A DNA stretch of 64,000 nt. Origin: Rhizopus arrhizus (lineage: Eukaryota; Mucoromycota; Mucoromycetes; Mucorales; Rhizopodaceae). The notes under the pieces are model-generated. The model worked only from the letters and a program-made list of their open reading frames with translations. It searched no databases and was not told the DNA's origin. Positions 40,462 through 51,683 of this stretch are shown one piece after another. The position numbers were made by a program, and so were the translations under genes. The stretch covers positions 248,001-312,000 of the forward strand of contig JAKZZE010000012.1 in assembly GCA_024220505.1 (NCBI GenBank), written 5' to 3'. How positions within the stretch are numbered: position 1 is the stretch's first letter; each line of letters starts with the position of its first letter.

Positions 40462-41883
40462 ATGAGAAAAAAAAAAAAATCAATCAAGAATATATTATTA
40501 TTTGTATTATTATCGTGTGTATCATCAATATCAAGAAGAATTACTGCTATGGAATTATCGTTATATATCGCTATCAATAACTACCTTGTCTCACGTAAGT
40601 ACCCTGAAGGTGATGGTCATGACCTAAACTCGAAGGCGAAACGGCGTATAAGAGATCAATCAAGCAAATGTGTCGCGATCGATGGTATATTATACAAGAA
40701 ACAAGTTGATGGAAGTCCTGGGGTGGAGATTTTAAACACAGGTAATATATTCGAAGTGGTGCAACGATTACACAACGAAGGTCACTTTGGTGTATTGAAT
40801 ACCTGGAGGAGATTAAGAATTCAATATGATGCTCCTGGACTGTATGAATTTGTGAAAGAATTTGTTGCTGGATGCGAAGCATGTCAGAAAAGAGCAAAAC
40901 GACAACGTATCAAGACTGTTCAAGCCAACCCGATTCCTACACCTAATGCTCCATTTTTTATGATTGGTTGTGATGCTATAGGACCTGTGGTGGAATCGAA
41001 GACTGGTAACAAGAACATATTGGTAGCGGTGGACTATTTGACTAGATGGCCTGTGGTAGCTGCTGTACCGGATATAACTGCTGAAACGGTGTCTTGGTTT
41101 TTGTTCCACTGTGTGGTGAAAGATTTTGGTGTGCCAAGTTACATTTTGACTGACAGAGGTTCGAACTTTTTATCCGATCATGTAGCGTTTTTCTTGAAAC
41201 GTATGGGTTGTAGACATTTGACGACCACGGCGTATCGACCGCAGACGAATGGTCTGTGTGAACGAATGAATCAAACGGTGGTGCAAGCCTTGTCAAAGAT
41301 CATTGCTACTAGTGAAGACAATCGTGATTGGGATGAATACTTAGATGAAACGGTTCTTGCGGTGAGGACGATGCCTAACGAGACGACCAAGTTTACTCCT
41401 TCGATGCTCCTTTTTGGATATGAAATGAGGACTCCAAGTAATTGGCCTGCTCCAAGAAAAGATTACGTACAAGGCGAAATGGTATTAGAAGTGGAAAGTC
41501 GTATCCGCGTGATTACTGGATTGATGAATGAATTTCGTGCAGAAGCGAAGGAAAGAAGTGGCTTGATGCAACAAAGAAGAAAGAAGCATTATGATGAGAA
41601 GATTACCCCTAGAAGATACGAGCTTGGTGATAAAGTGCTGTATAGGGATAAGGTAAAGGATAACAAGTTTTCGTATTGCTGGATTGGCCCATTTATGGTG
41701 GTACGTGTCAATGTTCATGGAACTTACTGGTTGGATGGTGCTGGAGGAAAGAAAGTGATGGGTGCAGTCAATGGTGATGAACTGAAACCCTGGAGAGATC
41801 ATGTGAGGTTGAAACCTGATGTAGCTGTTAGTGGTGCATATGAACAATATAGAAGATTTTATGAAGAACGAAGAACGATCTGA
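40462..41883 (+). CDS. Pol part 2: integrase
   Basis: 473 aa. An HHCC zinc-binding domain (HNEGHFG ... CEACQKR; about 105-142) precedes a DDE core: Asp in GCDAIGPV (about 170), Asp in LTDRGSNF (about 230) and Glu in GLCERMNQ (about 266). A C-terminal GPFMVVRV / GTYWLDG region follows. No chromodomain is visible at the end. The first about 25 residues (Lys-rich, then hydrophobic) may not be translated if the spacer is an intron. Confidence 0.92.
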   Translation: MRKKKKSIKNILLFVLLSCVSSISRRITAMELSLYIAINNYLVSRKYPEGDGHDLNSKAKRRIRDQSSKCVAIDGILYKKQVDGSPGVEILNTGNIFEVVQRLHNEGHFGVLNTWRRLRIQYDAPGLYEFVKEFVAGCEACQKRAKRQRIKTVQANPIPTPNAPFFMIGCDAIGPVVESKTGNKNILVAVDYLTRWPVVAAVPDITAETVSWFLFHCVVKDFGVPSYILTDRGSNFLSDHVAFFLKRMGCRHLTTTAYRPQTNGLCERMNQTVVQALSKIIATSEDNRDWDEYLDETVLAVRTMPNETTKFTPSMLLFGYEMRTPSNWPAPRKDYVQGEMVLEVESRIRVITGLMNEFRAEAKERSGLMQQRRKKHYDEKITPRRYELGDKVLYRDKVKDNKFSYCWIGPFMVVRVNVHGTYWLDGAGGKKVMGAVNGDELKPWRDHVRLKPDVAVSGAYEQYRRFYEERRTI

Positions 41884-41917
41884 TGGTGGTATGTCGTCTT
41901 CAACACTACTCAAGGCT

Positions 41918-41929
41918 GGAAGGGGGGCA
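41918..41929 (+). promoter_or_regulatory. Polypurine tract
   Basis: GGAAGGGGGGCA abuts the 3' LTR and is the expected plus-strand primer. Confidence 0.75.
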
Positions 41930-42430
41930 TGAGAAATGGTATAGTAGGTGGAGTGCGCCTTTGCGTAGATGCTGCCGACGTCATCAAAAAGCTGAGTAGA
42001 AGAGGTGTGCTTAAAGGTGTGCTGAATTGAGAAGAGAATTTTCAACTTTTTTTAATCTTAATTTTTATTCTTAAACTTTATTTTTCATAAAACAAAACCT
42101 TAATTCCATTTTTGGGTTATTGTAACAAACAAATACTTATTGTCTCGATCCTTTGTGTTCACGTTCAATTAAATTTATATATAATCTTTATTGTATATTT
42201 TAACTGAACAATCCCTAAATACTACGTTTATTCTATTACGACTCGTGAAGAATCTGTTGACTTAATCTGAAGGAAGAGATTATTTTTGACGAATATACTA
42301 CAATAATATACTCAGAAGGAATTGGTGGAATTATTGCTATATTCAAATCAATCACTACGTGTAGCAGTAGAGCAACAAATATATATATCGAAACCAGTAA
42401 TATTATAACACCCAAGTACCAATTGTCTCA
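41930..42430 (+). repeat. 3' LTR
   Basis: 501 bp, identical by eye to the 5' LTR over its whole length, followed by the ATAC duplication. Confidence 0.95.
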
Positions 42431-42479
42431 ATACAGTTATATTTTACGGGTTATTACAGCTAAATGCCTAAAAATGGGG

Positions 42480-42539
42480 ATTTCCTAATAAGGAAATTGA
42501 AAATTTTAAAGTCCGACGGCAGCAAAGTTACAATTAACC
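42480..42539 (-). repeat. Terminal part of the outer transposon right TIR
   Basis: Reverse-complementary to 26413-26471 with a few differences near the tip. ATAC at 42540-42543 is the outer target duplication. Confidence 0.88.
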
Positions 42540-45500
42540 ATACTTGTCATTATAATGTATCCTCGGTCTCTACATCTGGTATGGTCCCAGATTCGTCAAC
42601 CCCTTCCTCTCCTTTGGTTTCTCTTGGTTCTCATGGCTTCCATGGTTCATCCTCTCGTTCTTCATTATCATCATCACTCGTTCCGCTCACCATCGGCTTG
42701 TGGAATGCCAACGGTCTCCAGGCTTCCACAGTCGATGACCTCCTCCGTCACTGCCAGTCGTTCTCGTTGGTCTTCATTACCGAAACCTGGTTGCTTCCTC
42801 CTGCTCGCCTTCCGACCTCATGGCAGCAGTTCCATCTGTATGGCTCTCCCGTTGCAGGTCAGTATCGTGGTTCTATGGGTGTCTCTGCCTTGGTCTCTCC
42901 TCGGTGTCCTCTTCCTGTGGTCGAATTCTCGGTAAACTGTAAGTATGCTCTTGGTTTGCAGTTGGGTCGTTCTCTACGGCTCATCTGTCTCTACCTGCCT
43001 CCTTCTCTGTCTACTGCTGAGATACAGTCTGCTCTGGATTCTCTGCCACTCACTGACGATACGATCATCTGCGGTGATCTGAATGTTCGTCTTGGTCGTC
43101 TCGTCGGTGACTCTCGTACTAACATGCGTAGCTCTGTCCTTCGTCGTTGGTGCGACGATCATGGTCTCAACATCCTGAACAAGACTCTTGCCTATGGTAT
43201 ACCAACATACCTGACTTGTCGTGGTCATGCTGAGGTAAGCAGCATTGTAGACTACTACATCACCAACATGCCACTGGTTCGTTCAGCAAGTATCTCGGTC
43301 GCCTTGGATCTTTCTTTGGGGTCAGATCACAAACTGATGTCTCTCTCTTTTGAGTACTCGGTCCCTGTGGTTCATTCCATGCAGTCTTCGCCTTCTTCAA
43401 GTCAAGTTCGTCGCCTTTGGAACCTTTCTCGGTTGAAAGAACCAGAAGTCCAGAAGCTGTATGTGTCCACCTTTGGTTCCTTATCTGCTGCTTTGCTTGA
43501 CCAGCTTCAACAGCTGTGTGCAAGTCCACCGTCAACGCGTCCACCCATTGACCATCTCAACGATGAACTCAATGCGGCCATCTACTCTGCTCTGGACAAG
43601 TCTGTTGGATCTCGTGTCTCTCGACCCAAGCAATGGAAGAAGTTTTGGACATCTCAACTGCAAGCATTGGCTGATCGTCGAGACTGGCTCTACCGTAAGT
43701 GGCGTTGGTCTCTTGGGATTGACAAAGCTTACTGGTGGGGTCTTCATCAAGAAGCTCATGTCCGTTTCCGCACGGCTGTCAAGCGAGCTAAACGAGAATC
43801 TTGGCGTGCCTTTTGTGACTCCCTCGCTCGTGGCGACTTTTCTTCTGCGGTGCGTAGGGTCAAGCAAGTCCATAACCGTCGTCGTCCTCAAGTCTCATAT
43901 GCTCATCCTGATGGTCCTGTCGCTGGTGCTAATGCTATGCGAGATCATCTTGCATCCGTCTACTCTGGCTCTGGTCTACCATCCACTCGTCCTCCTCCTC
44001 TTCCATCTCCTGATGATCATGTTCCTTTTGATCCTGGATCCTTTTCTGAGGGTGACTCATCTGGCTCTGGTCTTGGTTCTAGTCTTGGTTCTGGTCTTGG
44101 TCCTGGTTCTGGTTCTGGTGCTGGTCTTTCTTCTTTTTCGGCTGACTCTGTTGCTGACACAATGCGGCGTCTTCCTTTACGCAAAGCTCCTGGCTCTGAT
44201 CATCTGCGTACAGAGATGCTTATTCCCATTCGCAAACAAGTAGCTGCTCTCCTGGCTCGTCTCTTTGATATCTGCTGCCAATGGTCTTACACTCCTTCTC
44301 TTTGGCGTCATGCGCAGGTCGTGCCTATCTACAAGAAGGGCGATCCTCATCAACCGTCAAACTTCAGGCCGATCTCCTTGACGTCCATCATCCGAAAGCT
44401 GTTTGAAATGTGTCTCTTTCCACATTTAGAAGATGTCTCGCCTCCATTGGACATTGCTCAAGGTGGTTTCCGTCCACAGCGAAGTGCTCTTGACCAAGCC
44501 CTCTGCTTGCATGACTTGATACAGGAGTACTATCGTCGAAAGCGTCATTTTCCTGTCGTGGCTTTTCTTGATATCAAGGCTGCCTATGATACCGTCGACA
44601 GACGTGTCATATGGCAATCACTCTTGGCTGTCTCTGCTCCTTTTGCTCTGGTCTCTGTCTTGGCTCACCTCTTTGATGATGTTTCAATTTCGGTCCTGAT
44701 GTCTAATCAAGTCTCGAGGCCATTCACTCCGAGTACAGGTGTACTTCAAGGCTCTGTCTTGAGTCCGCATCTGTACTCGATCTACATCAACACGCTGCCT
44801 GCTCTTCTTCGTTCTGCTGCCACGCGTACTACAACAATGGTCTCGTCCTTGTCTCCTTCTGGTCCTCCTGGTTCTGGCTTTGGTCTTTCTCCTGGTCTTC
44901 CTTTTGGTCCGACATTGGATGTCTCCTCTTTGTCTTTGTCACCCACAGCCATCAATTCTCTCCTTTATGCTGATGATGTGGCTATTCTCGGTTCTGCAAG
45001 CGAAGTCAAACAGATGCTTGACCTGGCCCAAATCCATTCACAGGTACTTGGCTACAGATGGAGTCCTACCAAGTGTGCTATTCTCAATGCACCAAATCCG
45101 ACGTCGTCAAGGTACGTCCGTCTCACACTCTATGATGAAGACATACCATCTGTCGATGAGTTCGTTTACCTTGGCGTGCCATTCGTGCGTAATGGTATCT
45201 CTCCGTCTCGTCTGGTAGCCCACCGCAAGCCTGGTGCTCAGCTCAAGATGGCTCAACTGTCTGCTATTGGTGCCAATCGATCTGGTTTCTCGCTGCTGTT
45301 CTCTTCTCGCCTCTATGCTATGTTTGTACGTCCCAAGTTAGAGTATGGCCTAGCCATCTCGAAGCTGCTCAAAAAGGACTATGACGAGCTAGAGCGCGCT
45401 CAAAGTCGGTGTCTGCGTCTGATCGTTGGTGGCCACAAGACCTCGTCGACGGTTGTGCTTCGGCACATCTGCAACCTACCGTCGATGCGTTTCCGTGCTG

Positions 45501-46144
45501 ATACCTTGGTGCTCAAGTTTTGTCTCCGTGTCCAGTCCTTGCCTGATGACTGTCTCCTGTCGCTGCTTTCTTCTTCGCTGCCATCGTCACTACTATCAAC
45601 TCTTCGCTCTCGACGCATTGTGCTCGATCACCCACCAGAAGTTACGGCTCCTTCTCGGCTTAAAACCTGGTTACATGCGTATCGTCAGCAAGAGTTTGAT
45701 CAGTTCCTGGCTTCGACTTCTCAAGTCTTGATCAAGGCATGTCGTCCTGTACTGCGAGTGGATCCGATCCTCTATGTTCCTGCTTCGCGTGCTGATCGTA
45801 GTCGGCTTATACGTTGGCGTATGGGTTGGCTGCCTGGTGATCCTCGTCCTTGTACTTGTCTGTTTGGTCATACTACTCGTGCTCATCTGATGGTCTGTCC
45901 TCAGGTGCCATCGGCTCTCTGGTGTTGTCTTCCTTTTCCTCCGGCTGGTTCTACCGAGCTGCACATCGATTATCTCTTGTCTTTGCTGCCTGTTTCTCCT
46001 TCTGCTCGTTGTCCTCCGTTCTGGGTCAGTCTTTGTACCATCCTTTGGCACTTTGACCAGCTTTGCAACCCTGATGGTGATTACACCAATGATCCTTCAC
46101 CTGGATTACTTTGGTATGAAAGGTTGACTTCTCGTTCTCGGTGA

Positions 46145-46656
46145 AATGTGTTTTGATTGTTCCTCTGGCTTCTACCTCCCACTGCCACAACCACTTAGTG
46201 CACGATGCGGAGGAGACCATGAACATGACATCCTACAGACTAGCTCTTTTGATTTCTCTTTTGGCCTCTCTTCTCTCTCCTCTTTTTTGGTCCATCAAAT
46301 GGTCGCTAGGACTTTTTTTCGTATCATGTATATTCTCTTTTTGTACTTTGATTAGCAAATAATGGCCTAAAGGTCGATTGCATTAATCTTTAAATAAAAA
46401 CATAAAATTTTCGACTGTGCTAAACGGGCGCCTTTCTTTCGTGTTCTTAACCGTTACACCAATTTGCACCTGGTTAAACGTTTATCCGCACAAATATCTT
46501 TTACATCCATCTGTTAAATCGCATCCATCCATCATTAGCAAGATAGATACAACATCCAAAACAACTTTATTACAAACTACAACCTCAATAGAAGCATATT
46601 CGTCAAGCTATATCCAAAATACGAATCGTTTGAATATTGACATTTCGAGATCTCTG
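46145..46656 (+). other. B1 3' UTR and A5 5' UTR
   Basis: 46145-46428 is the B-type 3' UTR with AATAAA near 46393 and the terminal 14-mer. 46429-46656 is the A-type 5' UTR, identical to that of A3. No other gene is seen. Confidence 0.8.
46415..46428 (+). repeat. Junction 14-mer B1/A5
   Basis: CTGTGCTAAACGGG preceded by B-specific TTTTCGA and followed by A-specific CGCCTTTCTTTCGTG. Only the 14-mer and the following C are shared with A/A junctions. Confidence 0.9.
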
Positions 46657-48114
46657 ATGGAAAAAAATTCTCAAGATCAGAGCGCCAATGACACGTCCGT
46701 GTCGGCACAATTCGTCCAACCCGCACCACATGTCCAGACCGGACCACATGTCCAGACCGGACCACTTGTTCAACCCGGACCACTTGTTCAGCCCGCACAC
46801 CCTAAGGACACACCAGTTGTCCAACCCGGACAACTTGTTCAAGCCGCACCAACTGTTCAGTCCGCACACCCTATGGGCACACCCATTGAAATTCCCAGCA
46901 AGCGCACAATTGCTGATAGAACTCCACCTTACGTTCCTACGAATGTTAAAAAGACCATTAGCAAGCCTACTACCCGTAGTCAGATCCTCAAGACCAAGAA
47001 CAAAAATTTGAATCCTAGCACCTCTTCTTTCAAGCTCAGTCTAGACAAGCCTGTAGACTTTTCATTTAGTCAGAATGACTCCGCAATCAAACCTTTATTT
47101 ACCAGGGAAGTAAACCCTTTAGCTCTATGCGATACTCAAATACTTGATCTTAGCTCTCAATCTGGTATTCCAGATTGGTTTATAGTATATCAAAAGCAGC
47201 AACAAGATCAAACACGCTTTTTAAACCAACGTTTGAATGCTCTTGAAGAAGTCATGGCAGAAAACAAGCGTTTGCGCACCGACTTGGACCTGGCTCAACA
47301 GCGCATTGCAGAACTTGAAGCCCAGGTATCTACCGAAGCCATCCCCACCTTGGTACTGGATTCCAAAGTTGCTCAAGGAACAGAAGCCTCAAAGTATGCC
47401 ACCCCAAGTGCCTCTTTGACTTCATCGACTGAACCACTTTCTTTCGCTGCTGTGGCAACAAAAGGTAAGGATGTACCCGCACCAAAGAGCAAGGCACCAT
47501 CACGCCGTCGCAAGACTACTGCTCGTCAAATGGAAGCCATACACCGCCGCTTTGTCCCTGTCGCTGCTCATCATGACTATGAGTATGTGTACTTGCCAAG
47601 TCGTTACCGTGAACCTATATCCAGTCTTCGTAGCAAGCTACATAAGCTTAAGATCAACAACGCTCGTGTGCTGGATGTACAGTACCCTGACCGTCAAGTG
47701 GTTGCTCTTTTGGTGCACACAGAATACACCGCTGATCTGCTCGCTGCCTTTGCCAAAGCCAAGGTCGAACCAATCCAAGGATTCAACCCTTTGAACCCTG
47801 ATCTCTTGCGTGATCCCAAGTATGCTGACTTATCTGGATCTGATCGTGCTGCCAAGTGTACCGAAGTACATCAAGCTCGCCTTGTCCGTGCTTTACAACA
47901 CATCCGTGAGTCTGTCCGCCCTGCTGTTGCTCGTTCCTTCTTTGTGAAGAATTGGATCACCCTTGATCAGTACAAAGAAGTTGTACCTACCGTCACCCGT
48001 GCTGCTAGAACCACTGGATCGACCCAAGATGCCACGATGGAAGAAATCCATAGCACATTCAGCACTACAGAACTTGATCCTCTCGATGTTGGTGAATCGA
48101 CCTCATCCCAATGA
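46657..48114 (+). CDS. LINE-A ORF1 (A5)
   Basis: 485 aa, identical in protein sequence to the A3 ORF1, including the order of the fast-changing VQ repeat units. Domain layout as in A2. Intact, with ATGA overlap to ORF2, so this copy could still provide ORF1 although its ORF2 is broken. Confidence 0.88.
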   Translation: MEKNSQDQSANDTSVSAQFVQPAPHVQTGPHVQTGPLVQPGPLVQPAHPKDTPVVQPGQLVQAAPTVQSAHPMGTPIEIPSKRTIADRTPPYVPTNVKKTISKPTTRSQILKTKNKNLNPSTSSFKLSLDKPVDFSFSQNDSAIKPLFTREVNPLALCDTQILDLSSQSGIPDWFIVYQKQQQDQTRFLNQRLNALEEVMAENKRLRTDLDLAQQRIAELEAQVSTEAIPTLVLDSKVAQGTEASKYATPSASLTSSTEPLSFAAVATKGKDVPAPKSKAPSRRRKTTARQMEAIHRRFVPVAAHHDYEYVYLPSRYREPISSLRSKLHKLKINNARVLDVQYPDRQVVALLVHTEYTADLLAAFAKAKVEPIQGFNPLNPDLLRDPKYADLSGSDRAAKCTEVHQARLVRALQHIRESVRPAVARSFFVKNWITLDQYKEVVPTVTRAARTTGSTQDATMEEIHSTFSTTELDPLDVGESTSSQ

Positions 48115-50053
48115 TGAGTGTCTTACCCATTGAAGCTTTAAATATGCCTATGCCCAACCAAGATACCCGTACTTGTACAAACAACAATATGCTTACTATG
48201 ACCCTGTGGAATGCCAATGGCTGTAATCGCTACACTGTTGATCAAACCACCAATTCGCTCCTTACATCGTCACTCATTTTTATTACTGAAACCTGGTTGT
48301 TATCTCCACTCAGGCTTATGACTTCATGGCAACAATACCATACCTATGGCGTACCGCTTGAGGGTCAAAGTCGAGGACAGATGGGCATCAGTCTACTTGT
48401 CAATCCTGATTGTCCCTATCCAGTTACTCACTTTCCCTCTGACAATCCTTATGTGCTCAGCTGTCAAGTCTCTACCTTGCTTGTTCACTGTGTCTATCTG
48501 CCGCCATCGCTCTCTGACCTCGAAGCAATGGATATACTCGATGGACTTCCTCACCAAACACATCCGTCACAGACCAACATGATTGTGTGCGGTGACTTTA
48601 ACGCTCGACACCAACACCTTCTTGGTGATTCCAGAACTACCACTCGTGGCATCAAGTTGTTCAGCTGGATCTTGGAGAATGGAATGACATGTTGGAATAC
48701 TCAACTAGCCTATGGTATCCCAACCTATTGTGCTCAAGGCCGTGTCAATGCTACCACCGGTGAACACTTCAACAGTGTCATCGACTTGTTTCTCAGTTCA
48801 CAACAACTGGTGAATCCAAAGATGCATGTGCATGAAGACCTCTCTCTTGGTTCAGACCATCATCCTGTGTCGTTGTCCTGTGCCTTGCCTCCACCACCGC
48901 TACCGCCTGCTCATCCTCGTCGATTATGGAATCTGAGTAGACTGACCGAGCCTGACTGCCTCTATGTTGACCTCTTCCGGGACCGTATCCAACCGTTTCG
49001 TGAATGCTTGACAACATATGCATCATCTACCAACAGCACAGCACCCGATATGGATCTCCTTGCCAACGAGTTGACTTGCATCATTCACTCTTGTCTGGAT
49101 GACTCTGTTGGTCAAAAGAAGCCTCGTGGTTCTGGCAATGCCTGGTTCTGGACTGATGATCTTCAAGCTCTGTTTGACCGTCGTGAACAAGCCCGTCGCA
49201 AGTGGAAAAGAACCGTTGGTATCAACAAAGTACTTCGATGGCAAGAATATGAAGTTGCTGCCCAGCGGTTCAAAAGTGCCTTGTACTGTCGTCGTCGTGC
49301 TACTTGGAAGCAATTCTGCGAAACTCTATCTTCTGGTCCGCTGTCTGACACCACTGCTACTATCAAGAGAATTAGACGCAACCGCACACTGGCTCCTTCT
49401 TACTCCCATCCGGAGGGTCCCACTGTTGCGGCTACAACCATGGCTAATCACTTGAAGCAAGTATTCTCTGGCTCGTCCTTACCATCGACTAGGTACAATG
49501 CACCACCGATCCCCTCTGGTCCTCATTGTCTTGAAGATGATCCGTGTCCAGTGGATACAGAAACGGTGCGCACTGCGCTTCTCAAACGTCTCTCACGTCG
49601 CAAGGCTCCGGGTTGTGATCACTTACGAACAGAGATGCTATTGCCAATTGCTGATGATCTGGTTCCTGTCCTGACCTTGCTCTTTCGTCTGTGCTGGATA
49701 TGGTCTGCTGTCCCTGCTGCATGGTGCACTGCTCAAGTGGTCCCGATTTACAAGAAGGGTGATCCACTGCAACCAGCAAACTATCGACCGATCAACCTGA
49801 CATCGGTATTGCGAAAGCTCTTTGAACTGTGCTTGCAGACAACTCTTGAAGACACCGCTCCACCACTCGACCCTGTCCAAGGCGGCTTCCGTCATAGTCG
49901 TAGTGCTCTGGATCAAGCGCTCTGTCTGAATGAGCTCTGTCGACAGCATGCTATTGATCATCACGGTGAATCTCCTGTCTTGGCCTTCTTGGATATCAAG
50001 TCTGCTTATGATACCGTTGATCGAGCAATCATATGGCGTGCTCTAGAGACCTA

Positions 50054-51683
50054 CAGTAGCGGACAAAACTGGTGCACAAAAATTAAAATCAACATTGTAT
50101 CTCCGCCATATGTCTGCGACTTTTGTGGCATATACCATCTGAAAGACAGTCCAAAATATACATTATGTTATGTAAACCGGAACTGTGCCGGACATCCCCC
50201 AGGCATAAGGTCATTTTTAGTGATTTTTTGCATATTTCAATTTTCGCCAAAAATGTAGTGCTTGTCTAGCCTTCTTTCAATTTTCCCCATATCTCTCCCG
50301 TTTGCTTTCAGATTTCACAGCATATTAGTAAATTTTAGTAGCTCTTAAAAAATATATAAAACTGTACTTATTTTGTATTTCCCATTGAGTCCCCCCTTTT
50401 GTTTTTACCCTATTCACTATAACAAAGTACTAGCCTTATATGTTTAAGAAAATAAGCAACTGTAAAAACGAAACTCTGAGATCTCGAACACGCCTAGTTC
50501 GTACGACAGCAGATATTTCTAGAGTAACAAGGATCTCTAAATGGACAATCAACAGGAGAAAGAGGGAAGAAAGAAACTTAATGTCTTGTGATCATGAAGG
50601 TATTCCGCTATTAGCCTGAAAAGTTATTAGTTCAGTCATCAACCTAGAGCTTGGACAAGGTCCGCTACACACAGTTCCTGATGCTCAGCACATTTTGAGG
50701 ACCTTAAGATACAGTGTTAGCAGACTGTCAGTCTAAAGGCACAGTAGGAAGCTAGATTTTGAGTCCGGAAGTAAGGAATCGAAGAATTTCATCAGCTGTA
50801 TAAGTCGGAAAAAGCGATGAATGTGGTATCACAACAAGCCATTGTATACTATAGAGGGCTGGAAGTCTGCTATCTTTAGCAATGAAACAAGTATGAACAT
50901 TAAGGATGCAGATAGTATACACTAATATTGAAAGCAAGTCGAGCAACCTGAGCGATTTTTTCACGGTGATCAAACAATGAAGCATGCTGGCTGCTCTGTT
51001 ATGTTTTAAGGCTGTATTAGATATTGAGGACCAGAATATGTGTGTCAGGTATACGATGGTATAATGAACTCATAAATATACACATATATTTCGCTTACTT
51101 CATACCACAAAAGCCTAGCGTATAGTGGTCTAAAACGTCGTAATCTCTCGTTTCAGTATGACAATGACACAAGGCACAAGTCAACGCATGTCACAAACTC
51201 AATATTTGATAACAGCGCTTCTGTGCTACAAGTTTAGCCGCCACTAATCCCGGCCTAAGTCCGCTTAAGCATGCCAGGTGGCAATTGATGGCAAAGGTAT
51301 GATGATACGACACTAGATCAAAAAGGGTCGATGATCTTTGGAAAAGAATAGTTAAAGAGCCGGGTTCTTTTACTGAAAATGATATACACGCATATTATTA
51401 GCATATGCAAAGAAGAATATCCGATAATATCAAGAGATGAGATGATTATATAAAGTCTAAGATTTTAGCCACTTTTGCGGTTTTTAGAAAATATAAAATT
51501 TTATAAATTCAAAGCACGCTTATCGCTCAGTTTTAACAATGTCATGCTTAGAACATACATAGATTACAATGACTAGTATATCCTCCTTCTAGTACAGTTT
51601 CATGACTATTGCAATTACCATGAGCAGGTAATGGTAGTTAAAAGCTGAAAAAAAGTTTTGTGCACCAGTTTTGTCCGCTACTG
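50054..51683 (+). mobile_element. Tc1/mariner element with decayed transposase
   Basis: 1630 bp between duplicated TA dinucleotides (50052-50053 and 51684-51685). The intact copies show the empty site with one TA. The terminal repeats are 28 bp and perfect, starting CAGTAGCGGACAAAACTGGT (50054-50081 and 51656-51683). The interior retains only remnants of a transposase. Confidence 0.92.
50450..51340 (+). pseudogene. Tc1/mariner transposase remnant
   Basis: Recognisable fragments occur in the expected order but in different frames and with stops. They are a helix-turn-helix-like DISRVTRISKWTINRR (near 50505), GWKSAIFSNET (near 50859; the first catalytic Asp position reads Asn where families have FSDES), HAGCSVMF (near 50980; compare HGGGSIMVWG) and FQYDNDTRHKST (near 51150; second Asp block, compare DNDPKHTS). 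No intact ORF above 80 codons remains, so the element cannot supply its own transposase. Confidence 0.7.

Larger units (their letters stand above)
35801..42430 (+). mobile_element. Ty3-type LTR retrotransposon (full length)
   Basis: A 6630-bp element with two 501-bp LTRs that read as identical throughout, a TG...CA border within 5-bp TGAGA/TCTCA ends, and a 4-bp target duplication, ATAC (35797-35800 and 42431-42434). The order gag, protease, RT, RNase H, integrase is that of the Ty3 group. Identical LTRs imply a very recent insertion, the last event in this nested stack. Confidence 0.95.
33806..42479 (+). mobile_element. Merlin/IS1595-type DNA transposon (interrupted by a Ty3 element)
   Basis: The ends are CCCCATTTTTAGG...CCTAAAAATGGGG. 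TIRs of about 115 bp pair 33806-33921 with 42479-42435 plus 35800-35717. The element's own DNA is about 2.04 kb; the rest is the LTR retrotransposon at 35801-42430. It encodes one three-exon ISXO2-like transposase. Flanking duplication is at most AT or GAT, whereas Merlin elements are known for 8-9 bp duplications. Confidence 0.85.
26413..42539 (-). mobile_element. Outer TIR transposon with Tnp2-like transposase (contains nested elements)
   Basis: The ends are inverted repeats: the left starts GGATGGTTGTAACTTTGC and the right, reverse-complemented, GGTTAATTGTAACTTTGC. Identity then continues for over 40 bp. The element is flanked by ATAC at 26409-26412 and 42540-42543, and the intact B2 sequence shows the empty site with one ATAC. 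Its own DNA is about 7.5 kb (26413-33805 and 42480-42539). The rest is a Merlin element with a Ty3 element inside. It encodes a Transposase_21-type transposase on the minus strand and a convergent accessory gene. Terminal CACTA is absent although the transposase is of the CACTA-related type. Confidence 0.88.
26396..46144 (+). pseudogene. LINE-B ORF2 disrupted by insertion (B1)
   Basis: The first 17 nt of ORF2 (26396-26412) and the remaining 3601 nt (42544-46144) are separated by the nested transposons. Removing the insertion gives exactly the 3618-nt length of the intact B2 ORF2, so no coding sequence was lost and the break is the only lesion. The downstream part carries the full endonuclease, RT and C-terminal Cys/His cluster. 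It stays open upstream into the transposon end but has no natural start there. Confidence 0.93.
25226..46428 (+). mobile_element. LINE-B copy B1, interrupted by a 16.1-kb nested insertion
   Basis: Removing 26413-42539 and one copy of the ATAC duplication leaves a 5072-bp element, almost the same length as intact B2 (5068 bp). It has a 199-bp 5' UTR, intact ORF1, split ORF2 and a 284-bp 3' UTR ending in AAATAAAAACAT and the 14-mer. Family B is related to A in organisation and protein sequence but differs in both UTRs. The 5' UTR differs by roughly a tenth from B2, while sequence after about 25515 is nearly identical to it. Confidence 0.95.
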
